Assembly: GCA_016081115.2 (NCBI GenBank)
Contig: CM071935.1
Coordinates: forward strand, 28,010,075-28,074,074
DNA length: 64,000 nucleotides
Reading direction: 5' to 3'
From: Rehmannia glutinosa
Taxonomy: Eukaryota > Streptophyta > Magnoliopsida > Lamiales > Orobanchaceae
Shown: in pieces, positions 22,554 through 32,539 of the stretch
Layout: each line of letters begins with the position of its first letter
Numbering within the stretch: the first letter of the stretch is position 1
Program-made: the position numbers and the translations under genes
Notes under the pieces: model-generated
Told to the model about the DNA's origin: nothing
The model's input: only the letters and a program-made list of their open reading frames with translations
Database searches by the model: none

Positions 22554-22886
22554 ATTTCCCCCTTTTTGATGATGCCAAAACTTAAAACATACAACAATAA
22601 TTAAACAGCAAAGATACATACAAGCAAGTGTAGAATCACAGAATGTATGATTAGAATCGATCTTTTATTGATCATAACATTCTTGTTCTTTACATAGCTG
22701 TTTACAAAGTGTATCAGAGCTTGAATCAAAAGAAAATGTATCAGAGTTTAAACGGACCTTAAAGTAACCGTTGTTGTTCTATATCTCCGCAAGTATAGAA
22801 ATTGTACCATTTTATTCAATGTACAGAAGACTTACATAAAGATATATTTACATAGTAAAATACGTGAAGGGGTGGACAGCAACACT
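22554..22886 (-). other. Polypurine tract and 3' UTR of element B
   Basis: The minus strand carries AAAAAGGGGGAAAT at 22554-22569 adjoining the LTR. The rest is non-coding. Confidence 0.75.
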
Positions 22887-24616
22887 TCATCTCCTTCGCT
22901 GCCTCCTTCTTTCATCTTCTTCAGCTCTGTCATCTTCTGACATTCTTCTATTTTTCTCATCTTCAGCCGCCTTCTTCTTTTCATACGCCCTTCTGGCAGC
23001 TTCATCTCTTCTCAGTTTTTCTTGTCTTTCCTCCCATAGTTGAGTTTGTCTTTTATTTTCCTCTTCAATTCTCTTGACATACTCAGCATTGTTCTTAGCC
23101 ACTTGCAGGTTGGCTACTTCGTCAAATCCATCCCAATAGATCCCTCCTTTCTTGCCTAGATCTATATACTCAATATTTTTGGGCAGAGGTATAGGTCTGA
23201 AACCTCTTCCTCCACCTCTGTTTCTTCCTTTTCCTCCGGACGTGTCTTTGTCTCGGGGTCTTTTTTCCCAAAGAGTGACTAGCAGAGTGACCAGCAGAGT
23301 GATCGCCGATGATCCGCTGCTGCTGTCGGCTTCTTCACATAGTGTGAGACCCTTTTCCCAAGATAAATCCCGAGGCTTGAGCCATAAACATATTTGCGAA
23401 GTATCCTTCGAGATGCGAGCGTCTTGAATTCATCAATCGATCTTGGTTCGGTTCCGCATCTCGAAATGGCATAGGTGTCTGCTGTCATTTGGAATGCATC
23501 CATGTTGTTTCGAAATATCCATAACTCGGGCATTCATCTTTCCTTCCACTTCCTTCATCCCTCGCTTCAATCGCTTTCTCTTTTCAAATGCATAGGTACT
23601 GCTGCAGTGTTGAAGTGGCGAGTCATCGGGAGTTTCTTTGATGATATCACCGTGTGACAAGACCTTGTTGGGGTTTTAGCAATCATCAAGGTCACGCTTT
23701 CAAACCTTCCCCCTCAACAGACTTCCCTTTCTTCTCTCTTATTACTTCCTCACTTTGTCTTTCCTTCACAAATGCTTCTTCCTCCTTCTCTCTTCGGATC
23801 CCTTCAGCGCTTTTTTAGGTATTCCTCTTCCCCTTTTCGCATCATCAAAGGAGAGAGGAACCCCGAAACAAGCTAGCAAGCAAGAAGTCTAGTCTGGCGA
23901 TAGCCGAGTTCTCGTCGAATCTGGCTGCGGAGTATTGTTTGCCGCACGAACTCAGAGCGAGTGGCGTTGGATTCAGCTGCTACCAACTTCATCTCAGCCA
24001 CGAGGAGACTGAATTTTTGATCCATATTCTCTTCCACGCGCAAGAGCTCGTTCTTAATATGTTCACGCAGCAGCTTTATCTCTGTAGTATGAGATTCATG
24101 CATTTGTTCAATGTGCTCTTTCAATTTTGTCTTTACATCAGCATTCTCAGCTCGCCAGACTAACAACTTGTTGAACAATGTCCTGAAATATCGAGCTTGT
24201 TCCACGCGCATTGTCTGCTGCTGTTGCCACCACTCACGGATCCTGACTATGATGCCACGCAAATCAACAGTAAGGTTGGCATCTCTGTTATCCAGCCTCA
24301 TATCCAGTGAGGCCTGGTGCCTCTCCATTTTTTCTATTTCAGCAAATAAGGCTTTGAACACCTCCCGAACTTCAGTTGTCACCTCTGTTTCAGCTGACGG
24401 CCAAGCAGCGTCAAAGTCATAGTCAGCTGGAACAATGGTGTCTGATGGAATAACAGGATCAGGTCTGTGGAAGCGCTCGCGATCTTTAGCTGATTCTTTA
24501 GGGAGGTCAGGTACCTCCAGAGAGAAGGGAAATGATTCTACGAAAGGATCATCACGGGCAACTGGAATCTGTTCAATGATAAGTGGTGCTCGTGAAGTCC
24601 CTTGTGTAGTTGAATC
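22887..24616 (-). pseudogene. C-terminal part of the extra ORF of element B (cut by D)
   Basis: The frame 24616-23873 is open for about 245 codons and shows ADYDFDAAWPSAETEV, KMERHQASLDMRLDNRDANL, VDLRGIIVRIREWWQQQQ and a long helical, coiled-coil-like stretch, matching the block in A at 15911-15420. After broken frames comes NIEYIDLGKKGG and a Glu/Lys/Arg-rich end (EERQEKLRRDEAARRAYEKK) stopping at 22887. The front half lies at 32540-35486 on the far side of D. The first codons shown by a start near 24628 come from the D LTR and are not native. Confidence 0.75.
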
Positions 24617-24930
24617 TGTTTGATACATGTTTTTATCTTAATTTTGATGATTTTATTTTATCACCAAAACAATGTTTTTTTAAAGGTTGTCCAAATACTC
24701 CTAAATGATTTAAAATGATTTTAATATTTTCCGGAAGTATTTTCTCAAAGTTCATTTTGTCTAAATTGGACAACGCTTTTAATGATTTTACGTTATTGGG
24801 TTTTCACTCTCAAACGATGTTTCTAAATGTTGTCCTAATACTTCCGATCGGTTTAAAATGTTTTTACTAAATTTTCGGAGTATTTCTTGAGTTTTATTTT
24901 CGACAAAAATTGGACAATATTTACGTCTCG

Positions 24931-25235
24931 TGGTCGACCTCGCCCTCTATAGGGCAACCCGCACTGAAGATGTTTTTAGAAACAAAAATGAGACGGAAGG
25001 AAAAAACAAGCGGTCGACCGGTCGCTTCGGGCGTCGACCGACCGGTCGGACGACGGCCGCCCATCGGTCGACCGGTACTGCAAGTTTCTTTTTTGAAACA
25101 GACTCAAACCCTTCGTTTTTTTGTTTAGGGGGATGGTTGAAACAGGGGTCGACCGGTCGAAGCCTCGTCGACCACGCCGCCTTGTAATTTTCAAAGTATT
25201 CTCTTTTTCTTATCTCTCGTGCGACCGGCCGCCCT
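24931..25235. repeat. Cluster of GACCGGTCGAC-type palindromes in the U3 of D
   Basis: Repeated overlapping GGTCGACC, ACCGGT and CGACCGGTCG words (about 25011-25076, 25146-25173, 25220-25232) upstream of the TATA box; the same cluster is at 31345-31655 in the 3' LTR, and related words occur in the U3 of C (51695-51945). Confidence 0.8.
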
Positions 25236-25390
25236 ATGCATTGACAAAGAAAAAATATGACCGTTTGACAAAGATACATTTCCTTAAATTGTGGGATTGA
25301 TTTCTAACAGACTATATTCTTGATTTTAATTGTATTTTTCTCAGAGATTTTCAATCCCCAAGAGGAGCCTATGCTTGATCAATCATCTCC

Positions 25391-25398
25391 TATAAATA
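25391..25398 (+). promoter_or_regulatory. TATA box of the D 5' LTR
   Basis: TATAAATA in CTCCTATAAATAGAGG; the corresponding minus-strand box in C is at 51430-51437 with nearly the same context. Transcripts should start about 30 bp downstream and so include the hairpin array. Confidence 0.75.
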
Positions 25399-25636
25399 GA
25401 GGAAGTTTTGGAGCAACCAATACAACAATTGAGATACAACACAACAAGATACACTTCAAGCAAACACTTGGTCTTTCATAGTCATTATTCTTGTTGTAAA
25501 ATTGCCTAGCTTATCACTTTCACATCTTTGAGGTCTAGGCTATTCTTGATTACACTTTGCACTCAAATTGTATTATTTATTATTGAGTTGTAATCTTGAT
25601 TTTTGGTTATCATTCAAACACAAGATATCCTTGTGA

Positions 25637-25855
25637 GTGTTCTTGTGGTAAGAGCACACTTGGATGATCTAGGTGATAGGTACAAGAAGATTGTGGTAAT
25701 CTTCTTATTTAAGGTGTTGAAGAATTTGGTATTCTTCAAGGTTGAAGATTGTGGTAATCTTCACAAGGTGCCGTTGAAGGAAGATTGTGGTAATCTTCAA
25801 AGGGAGATTGTGGTAATCTCCAAAGGTGGTGTTGAAGAAGAGTGTGGTGCTCTTC
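25637..25855 (+). repeat. Array of seven short hairpins with GTGGT-type loops in the D 5' leader
   Basis: Hairpins at 25637-25657, 25684-25706, 25717-25739, 25743-25763, 25780-25798, 25803-25821 and 25837-25855. Stems of 7-9 bp differ in sequence yet stay paired; the loop is GTGGT in six and TTGGT in one. Examples: GAAGATT-GTGGT-AATCTTC, GGAGATT-GTGGT-AATCTCC, GAAGAGT-GTGGT-GCTCTTC. The same array is at about 32059-32277 in the 3' LTR. Confidence 0.9.
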
Positions 25856-26119
25856 AAGGTGTTGTAAGTTGAATTTGTATTAATTTTGGTAATTTAATAA
25901 AATCTTTTTTCTTTTTGAAATCCATCCCGATATCTTTGGGGTGGTAGAGGATTAGGCCCTAGGTGGGTTGAACCTCTTTAAATCGACGTGTGTTGTTTAC
26001 ATTCCGCACCTTCATTATTTTGTTTGAGCATTCGGTTTGAAAAAGAGGGCGAAATCGAAAAGATGGAGATAATCTATTCACCCCCCCTCTAGATTATCGT
26101 AGCCGCTTGGACTTACAAG

Positions 26120-26132
26120 TGGTATCAGAGCC
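26120..26132 (+). other. Primer-binding site of element D
   Basis: TGGTATCAGAGCC, complementary to the 3' end of initiator tRNA-Met, two bases after the 5' LTR. Confidence 0.93.
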
Positions 26133-26187
26133 AAACTCTTTGGCAAGCTCGTTTCACATCGCGAGTGAAGAGAAACGATCGACGGCT

Positions 26188-27572
26188 ATGAACGAAGCTC
26201 ATCTATCCGGCACCTCCACCACCAAGCCACCTCGGTTTGATTCCAAAAATTTTATATTTTGGAAAGAAAGAATGGAATGCTACTTACAAGGTTGCGGGTT
26301 CGACATTTGGAACACCGTCATTAATGGAGAATCCATTCCGATGAAAGATACACCACACACCTCAAAAGGCTTCAAAAAGCTCAATGATGAAGAGAAGAAA
26401 ATCATCTCTTTAAATGGTAAAGCTCTTAATATTTTACTTTGTTCACTTACCACTTTGGAATTTGATCATGTTGTAGGTATTCAATCGGCACATGAAGTAT
26501 GGCAAAAATTAGAAGCCATCTATGAAGTATATGCAAATGAAAGGAGCAACTCAAAAGCATCTACTTCACAAATGGATACAACATCAAATCCAACAACATG
26601 GGATAAGCCTTCTACAACCTCCCATGATGAACAAGTTGAACAATGCCTCATGGGCATCAAGAAGAAAACGAGGTAAGTTCTAAACCCTCTACTTCTTATG
26701 TCAATGAATTGCAAAATGAATATAGTGACTTGCAAAATGATTATGATGAGCTACAAGATGAATTCCAAAACTTACTTGTTAAATACAAAAATTTGAAAAA
26801 GGAATTCATTGTTTTAAAGAATGATAAGGATAGTTTATTTACTTCCTATGAATCACTATCATGTGCTCACACCACCACTCTTGACAAGGTTAGAAACCTT
26901 GAGAAAGAAAATAGTACTCTTGTTGAGGATATAAATTGCTTGAAAAATGATTTATCTAAATCCAACTTGAGTACCGATAAGATGACCGATATTGTTGATT
27001 GTTCGAAACTAGAACTTGATCATAAGCCTAAGGGTGTCTATCACATGAAAAGGAATCAAGTCTCTAAGCACGTTGGTCATTATGCTCCTAGAATTATTAC
27101 ATGCTTTTATTGCGGTAAAAAGGGTCATACGGTAAATACTTGTCGGGCTAGAAATAGCTCCAATTATTGTTGGAGACCTAAAAGTCTCAAGACTAATCCC
27201 AAAGGACCCAAACACATGAGGGTACCACAAAACAATGTGCTATTAGGTACCCGGCAAAGCAAAAATCGGAGAAAATTCATGCCACCAAGAAAACATCAAA
27301 TGAACGTTTCATTTGATCAAAAAGGGAGAAGCTACTCTCAACAAAGCCAATTTCCAAGAAGAGCGTATAATCAAAAATGGGAAGAACACAATCCTTGGAA
27401 ATGGCAAAGACATCATCAACAATGTGATTTTCAAAGAAGAAGAAACCATCAACCATGGGAAGGTAACCAAACTTGGAAATGGAGAAGTCATCATCAACAA
27501 AGTGACTTCTCAATGGGAAGATATCATCAACAATGGGAAAGACACAACCCATGGAAACGGCGTAATTGGTAA
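26188..27572 (+). pseudogene. gag: Gag of element D (internally deleted and frameshifted)
   Basis: Start at 26188 (MNEAHLSGTSTTKPPRFDSK). The front matches Copia gag of the UBN2 type: NFIFWKERMECYLQG, SLNGKALNILLCSLTTLEFD, AHEVWQKLEAIYE. At about 26525 the sequence jumps in frame to YANERSNSKAS, which in the gag of C lies more than 100 codons further on; the first zinc knuckle seen in C is also missing. A one-base shift near 26665 moves the frame, after which about 300 codons follow: a coiled-coil-like stretch (NEYSDLQNDYDELQDEFQN), a zinc knuckle CFYCGKKGHTVNTC and a C-terminal part made of three repeats of about 26 residues (NPWKWQRHHQQ type) ending at the stop at 27570-27572. The ORF listed upstream of 26188 is leader. 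It would form or bind the particle, but the shift blocks a full product. Confidence 0.85.
27340..27570 (+). repeat. Threefold ~78-bp coding repeat at the end of the D gag
   Basis: Three successive units share the pattern DF-x-R-R...QxWExxNPWKWRxHHQQ (about 26 residues each), rich in Trp, His, Gln and Arg. Divergence between units is moderate. Confidence 0.75.
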
Positions 27573-28403
27573 ACCGTATCTCCCCATTTGTATATGCATT
27601 TTTTTTAATTGTGTCTTAATTGCAAAATGATTTTTCAAGTATTTTTTTAAATAGGTCTCTTATATATTTATGAGTTTCAATATTTTTAAAAGAGACCTTG
27701 CATGTTTTTCTAAAAACTCTTGAGCTTTTCATTAGACTTATGTGGCTTATTATCTCTTATGAAATCTTATAGCATAAGCTCTTTTTGTTATCTCATATTA
27801 TTTGCCTACACTTGAATTTTCTATGAAAATGTTGTCTAAGAATTGTGTAGGATACATATTTCATACTCATTGGCTATTACGTCATCAAGTTTCTTAAACC
27901 ATCGAGGTATGTCTACTCGTATTTTTTCTTTAAACTCGATATTATGCACATATCTTTCAAGATATTTCATTTTGACCCCTTAAGTGCCCCAAATTGAACT
28001 TGCAAATATTTTCTTTTAAAAGGCACTACGTGTTTAGTCTCGATTTTATCATTTATATGTTTTCCCAAAACCCATATTTGTTGGATATAGTCCAAACTTA
28101 TATTTTTGCTAAGTTTTAAAACTTTTGGGGTGAAAAATCGAATTTTGGAAAACTCTGGGAGAAAGAAAAATCACCTGGGACGGTCACAGCAGGGGCGACC
28201 GGTCGCACCCCATCTCGACCGGTCGCCCAGGGTTATTTTTCAGCTTATAAACGGTCTGTTCTTCACTTTCAGAAACAGAACAAAAGTCCCCCCCCAAACC
28301 CTTGCCGCGAGTAAACACCCCCCTTCTTTAAAATCTTCAATTCTTAATCATTTTTCACGATTCTTGTTGCTAATCTTCTTATTTTCACAAGAATCTTACA
28401 TAT
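27573..28403 (+). promoter_or_regulatory. Spacer between gag and second ORF of D, with a possible internal promoter
   Basis: Non-coding. At 28190-28232 it holds GCGACCGGTCGC and CTCGACCGGTCGCC, the palindrome type otherwise found in the U3, then TATAAA at 28246-28251, 153 bp before the ATG at 28404. The C element has similar palindrome words before its second ORF (45573-45645). Promoter function is inference. Confidence 0.5.
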
Positions 28404-29791
28404 ATGGCACCTCCAAGAAATTCTACCGAACGAAATCCTCAAAAGAGGAGAAGGAGGCAAAGGGGTGAATCTTCTTCCAATCCCCAACAAGATGATATTC
28501 TACAAAGAGACCATCAAAATCGGCTCACAGAAGAGGAGATTGTCGAGTTAAGAGCCGGGGTTTCAAAATCGAGCATTCATTGGGACTCTAGTAAGTTATC
28601 ACTCCTCTACGAGCCTCCCTCTAGAGCTAATAGATTTCGATTTTTAAATAAACTTGCGGAGGAACATTATGAGAATATTGGATTGAATGATAAGAAAATT
28701 GCGTGCACTCGTATGGTTCGTTTTCAAGCATTTCATGATGAATTTCCGGATATTAGAGCTTACTTTGAAATTCAAGGATGGGTTTCACTTTGGGATAATC
28801 CGTGTTTGCACTATGATGACGAGCTTATAAAACTTTTCTATGCAAATATGTGGATTGTTGATGCTACGATAGATAATCCTTTGGAACTTCACACATTTGT
28901 TAATGGTAGGCATTTTTCATGGACATTGGCGATATTTGTGATCACTTTAACGTGCCAAATGATGGAGTAGTCAATGTGAATTGCACCCATTGGGATGATA
29001 ACATTTTCGGTGTCTCACTAGATGATGTGAAAACCTTTTTAGGAGTATATCCCGAAGTGACATACTCGGCAATGCCGCCAAATTATCGGATTATATCTAT
29101 CATTTGCTCCTATTGTGTTTGTGGAAAGGAAGTAAAACTTCCAAGTAATCTCGAACTCTTTCTCACCTATAAGATTGTTCGAGGAGAAAGAGTAAATTAT
29201 GGGGCAATTTTTGTATATTGCTTGTTAGAATCTAGAAAGCTTACCAAGAAGAAATATACCTTGGGAAATTTGATTTGCCGACTCTTATACTTATCGGGAT
29301 ACCCGGAAAATGAAATGAATACCGAAATTCGTCACAATGATTTTGATAATGCCAACATTCTACAAATGGTAAGAATGCGACGACATTTACCACGGGTTCC
29401 TACCAAAGCCGCTAGGGGACGTGCCCGACATCAACAACAACCTCGGGATGATTTCTTTAATGACAATGAGGTTGAAAATATTGGAAGAGGTGAGTTTGAC
29501 GAACAAGGAGATGATGTGGGGGATGAAGAGGAAAATGAAGAAGAAAATGTGGGAAATGAACAAGAAATTAGGGAAGAAGAAAATGAAGACGAGTTGGATG
29601 TTGAAGATCTAAATATCAAAGAGAGAATGGCCAAAGTGGAAAGAGAAACATTTAGAGATGTGGCTTCTCTTAGAAAAGAGCTCCGGGTTGTGAAAAAGGA
29701 AAATTCTAGTTTGAAGAAGTCAATTGGCAAATTGAAGAAATTCATAAAGGACCTCATACCCGGAACTTGCTTCTCCTCGGATGAGGAATGA
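28404..29791 (+). pseudogene. Second (extra) ORF of element D, one frameshift
   Basis: Start at 28404 (MAPPRNSTERNPQKRRRR). Frame one runs to 28970 with RFLNKLAEEHYENIG, EIQGWVSLWDNPC, ELIKLFYANMWIVD and HTFVNGRHFSW, like the plant transposon-associated PF20167-type domain (from memory). A one-base loss near 28925 shifts the frame; it then continues to 29791 with DDVKTFLGVYPEV, LPSNLELFLTYKIVRGERVN, NDFDNANILQMVRMRRHLP, a long acidic Glu/Asp-rich segment, a helical Lys-rich stretch and the end GTCFSSDEE. The extra ORF of C (44059-45388) has the same start (MAPP), the same blocks and the same end (SSDEE). Expected product about 460 residues if unbroken. No catalytic motif, signal peptide or membrane segment is visible; function unknown. 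Confidence 0.8.
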
Positions 29792-31030
29792 TGTTACCCA
29801 CCCCCTTTACTTTCTAGCATTTTCATTAATGATGTTTTGTATTTTGATGAATCTTTGTAAAACTCATTTGTACTAATGATATTTGCTTGTTTTTCTTAAA
29901 AGGGTTAATATTGCAAGTTGATGATGACTTGTGAATAATCATGACTTTGATGGAGTATTTGATGGTAAAAATACTCTAAAGCATTGTTTGATAATTGGTA
30001 TGAAGTACTTGATGGTAAAAGTGCTTCTTTTATTGCTTTGTTATGCTTAGTTGAATATATTGGGACATTTGATACATGTATTGTTGAAAGCATGACTTAT
30101 TACTTGATGGTTGCTCTAATTTTTGGCATTTGTAATGCCTTGATCATTCTTAGCTTATCTCAATTGGGTTGAACCCTTGAGAATCTACTTTGAGCTTCTT
30201 TATTGATGAACAAATTATTGCATATGGTGCATATGATTTTTTTTTGAGCTTTGAAATGAGGTTGATTGATGATATGAAAATTTTTGGCTTGAACCATTTA
30301 CAAAGGTTATATACAACCTCTTCTATTTTTTCACGCACACAAGGTGTTTGTTTAAATGTCGCTATGAAAATTTCAACTTCTACATGATTCTCTCGCTTCC
30401 ACAAGTCTTCAATACTCATTGAGATCATGTTTTGGGAAACAAAACGAGCGTATGAACTCATCATTATACATTTCTCCCATTTTCCTTGGTTTTTAAGCCT
30501 ACATTGCTCAATGGTTGATAAACCATTTCTTTGGCGCACTTTGATATACTTCTATGATGTGTTCACCTTCCTAACATTCTTTTTGATGATTCCAAAGGGG
30601 GAGAAAAACAGGATATTGGCTCATTAGCTCAAAGAAGCTAATAAAAGCTTGTCATAAAAGCTATAAGCTATGGCTCATAAAAGCCATAAGTTGTGATTTA
30701 TTTTTAGTCCAATTGTTGCTTGATGGACTTATATTATTGTTTAAAGTTGTTTTGTGACAGGGGGAGCTTATAAGCTCTTGAACAAATTGTAAAAGCTAAA
30801 ACTTTTAGCTTATGGATTATTGCTCTTACATTATTCTTGATGTGCTTGTGGATAGGGGGAGCTTGTGCTTATTATTGAAAATATTTACTCCCTACTTGGT
30901 TGCTTTAATATTTTTGGAAATTTTGGTTGCTTCCAAACGGTCAAATGTTTTTACCGGAAATCATTTCTAAAATTGCTCTCTTAGTTTGTGTAAAAATTGT
31001 TTTGGTTTGTAATCATCAAAAAGGGGAGAT
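29792..31030 (+). other. 3' UTR of element D
   Basis: Non-coding, with repeated AAGCTTWTAAAAGCT-like words, GGGGGAGCTT at 30760 and GGGGGAGCTT again near 30855, and the polypurine tract at 31018-31030. The minus-strand ORF 30150-30539 is not recognised and is most likely chance. Confidence 0.75.
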
Positions 31031-32539
31031 TGTTTGATACATGTTTTTATCTTAATTTTGATGATTTTATTTTATCACCAAAACAATGTTTTTTTAAAGG
31101 TTGTCCAAATACTCCTAAATGATTTAAAATGATTTTAATATTTTCCGGAGTATTTTCTCAAAGTTCATTTTCGTCTAAATTGGACAACGCTTTTAATGAT
31201 TTTACGTTATTGGGTTTTCACTCTCAAACGATGTTTCTAAATGTTGTCCTAATACTTCCGATCGGTTTAAAATGTTTTTACTAAATTTTCGGAGTATTTC
31301 TTGAGTTTTATTTTCGACAAAAATTGGACAATATTTACTCTCGTGTCGATCGACCGGTCGCCCTATAGGGCAACCCGTACTGAAGATGTTTTTAGAAACA
31401 GAAAATGAGACGGAAGGAAAAAAACAAGCAGTCGACCGGCCGCTTCTGGCGTCGGCCGATCGGTCGGCCGATGTCGCCCAGCGGTCGACCGGTACCTGCA
31501 AGTTTCTTTTTTGAAACAGACTCAAACCCTTCGTTTTTTTGTTTAGGGGGACCGGTTGAAACAGGGGTCGACCGGTCGAAGCCTACGTCGACCGGTCGCC
31601 CTGTTGTAATTTTCAAAGTGTTCTCTTTTTCTCTTATCTCTCGTGCGACCGTCGCCTATGCATTGACAAAAAAAATATGACCGTTTGACAATGAGACACA
31701 TTTCCTTAAATTGTGGGATTGATTTCTAACAGACTATATTCTTGATTTTAATTGTATTTTTCTCAGAGATTTTCAATCCCCAAGAGGAGCCTATGCTTGA
31801 TCAATCATCTCCTATAAATAGAGGAAGTTTTGGAGCAACCAATACAACAATTGAGATACAACACAACAAGATACACTTCAAGCAAACATTTGGTCTTTCA
31901 TAGTCATTATTCTTGTTGTAAAATTGCCTAGCTTATCACTTTCACATCTTTGAGGTCTAGGCTATTCTTGATTACACTTTGCACTCAAATTGTATTATTT
32001 ATTATTGAGTTGTAATCTTGATTTTTGGTTATCATTCAAACACAAGATATCCTTGTGAGTGTTCTTGTGGTAAGAGCACACTTGGATGATCTAGGTGATA
32101 GGTACAAGAAGATTGTGGTAATCTTCTTATTTAAGGTGTTGAAGAATTTGGTATTCTTCAAGGTTGAAGATTGTGGTAATCTTCACAAGGTGCCGTTGAA
32201 GGAAGATTGTGGTAATCTTCAAAGGGAGATTGTGGTAATCTCCAAAGGTGGTGTTGAAGAAGAGTGTGGTGCTCTTCAAGGTGTTGTAAGTTGAATTTGT
32301 ATTAATTTTGGTAATTTAATAAAATCTTTTTTCTTTTTGAAATCCATCCCGGATATACTGGGGTGGTAGAGGATTAGGCCCTAGGTGGGTTGAACCTCTT
32401 TAAATCGACGTGTGTTGTTTACATTCCGCACCTTCATTATTTTGTTTGAGCATTCGGTTTGAAAAAGAGGGCGAAATCGAAAAGATGGAGATAATCTATT
32501 CACCCCCCCCTCTAGATTATCGTAGCCGCTTGGACTTAC
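31031..32539 (+). repeat. 3' LTR of element D
   Basis: Starts TGTTTGATACATG after the polypurine tract and ends GGACTTAC at 32539. Near-identical copy of the 5' LTR; the hairpin array is intact at about 32059-32277 and the U3 palindromes are better preserved than in the 5' copy. Confidence 0.93.

Larger units (their letters stand above)
24617..26117 (+). repeat. 5' LTR of element D
   Basis: TG...CA ends (TGTTTGATAC, GGACTTACA). U3 holds a cluster of GACCGGTC/GTCGAC palindromes; TATA box TATAAATA near 25391; leader hairpins at 25637-25855. Nearly identical to 31031-32539 apart from indels concentrated in the palindrome cluster, so insertion was recent. The 89-codon ORF at 25603 is an artefact of the hairpin array. 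Confidence 0.93.
24617..32539 (+). mobile_element. Element D: pol-less Copia-derived retrotransposon with gag and a second ORF
   Basis: Two LTRs (24617-26117, 31031-32539) starting TGTTTGATACATG, tRNA-Met primer-binding site at 26120-26132, gag (26188-27572), spacer, second ORF (28404-29791), 3' UTR with GGGGGAGCTT motifs and a polypurine tract (AAAAAGGGGAGAT at 31018-31030). No protease, integrase, reverse transcriptase or RNase H is present in the 4.9-kb interior. Proteins and leader hairpins resemble element C, so D is a non-autonomous relative. Its flanks (GAATC left, GCACC right) do not form a target duplication. It interrupts the extra ORF of B. Confidence 0.88.

Noticed and set aside
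24931..25235. CRISPR-like array from the repeated palindromes
   Set aside because: Spacing is irregular, there are no spacers of constant length, and the context is a plant LTR.
25603..25872. 89-codon ORF, identical at 32025-32294
   Set aside because: Translation of the LTR hairpin array; repeated only because the two LTRs are copies.
27277..27552. Minus-strand ORFs over the end of the D gag
   Set aside because: Shadows of the repeated gag coding sequence; the sense frame has the zinc knuckle and is homologous to C.
29431..29757. Ser-rich 108-codon minus-strand ORF
   Set aside because: Antisense of the acidic segment of D ORF2.
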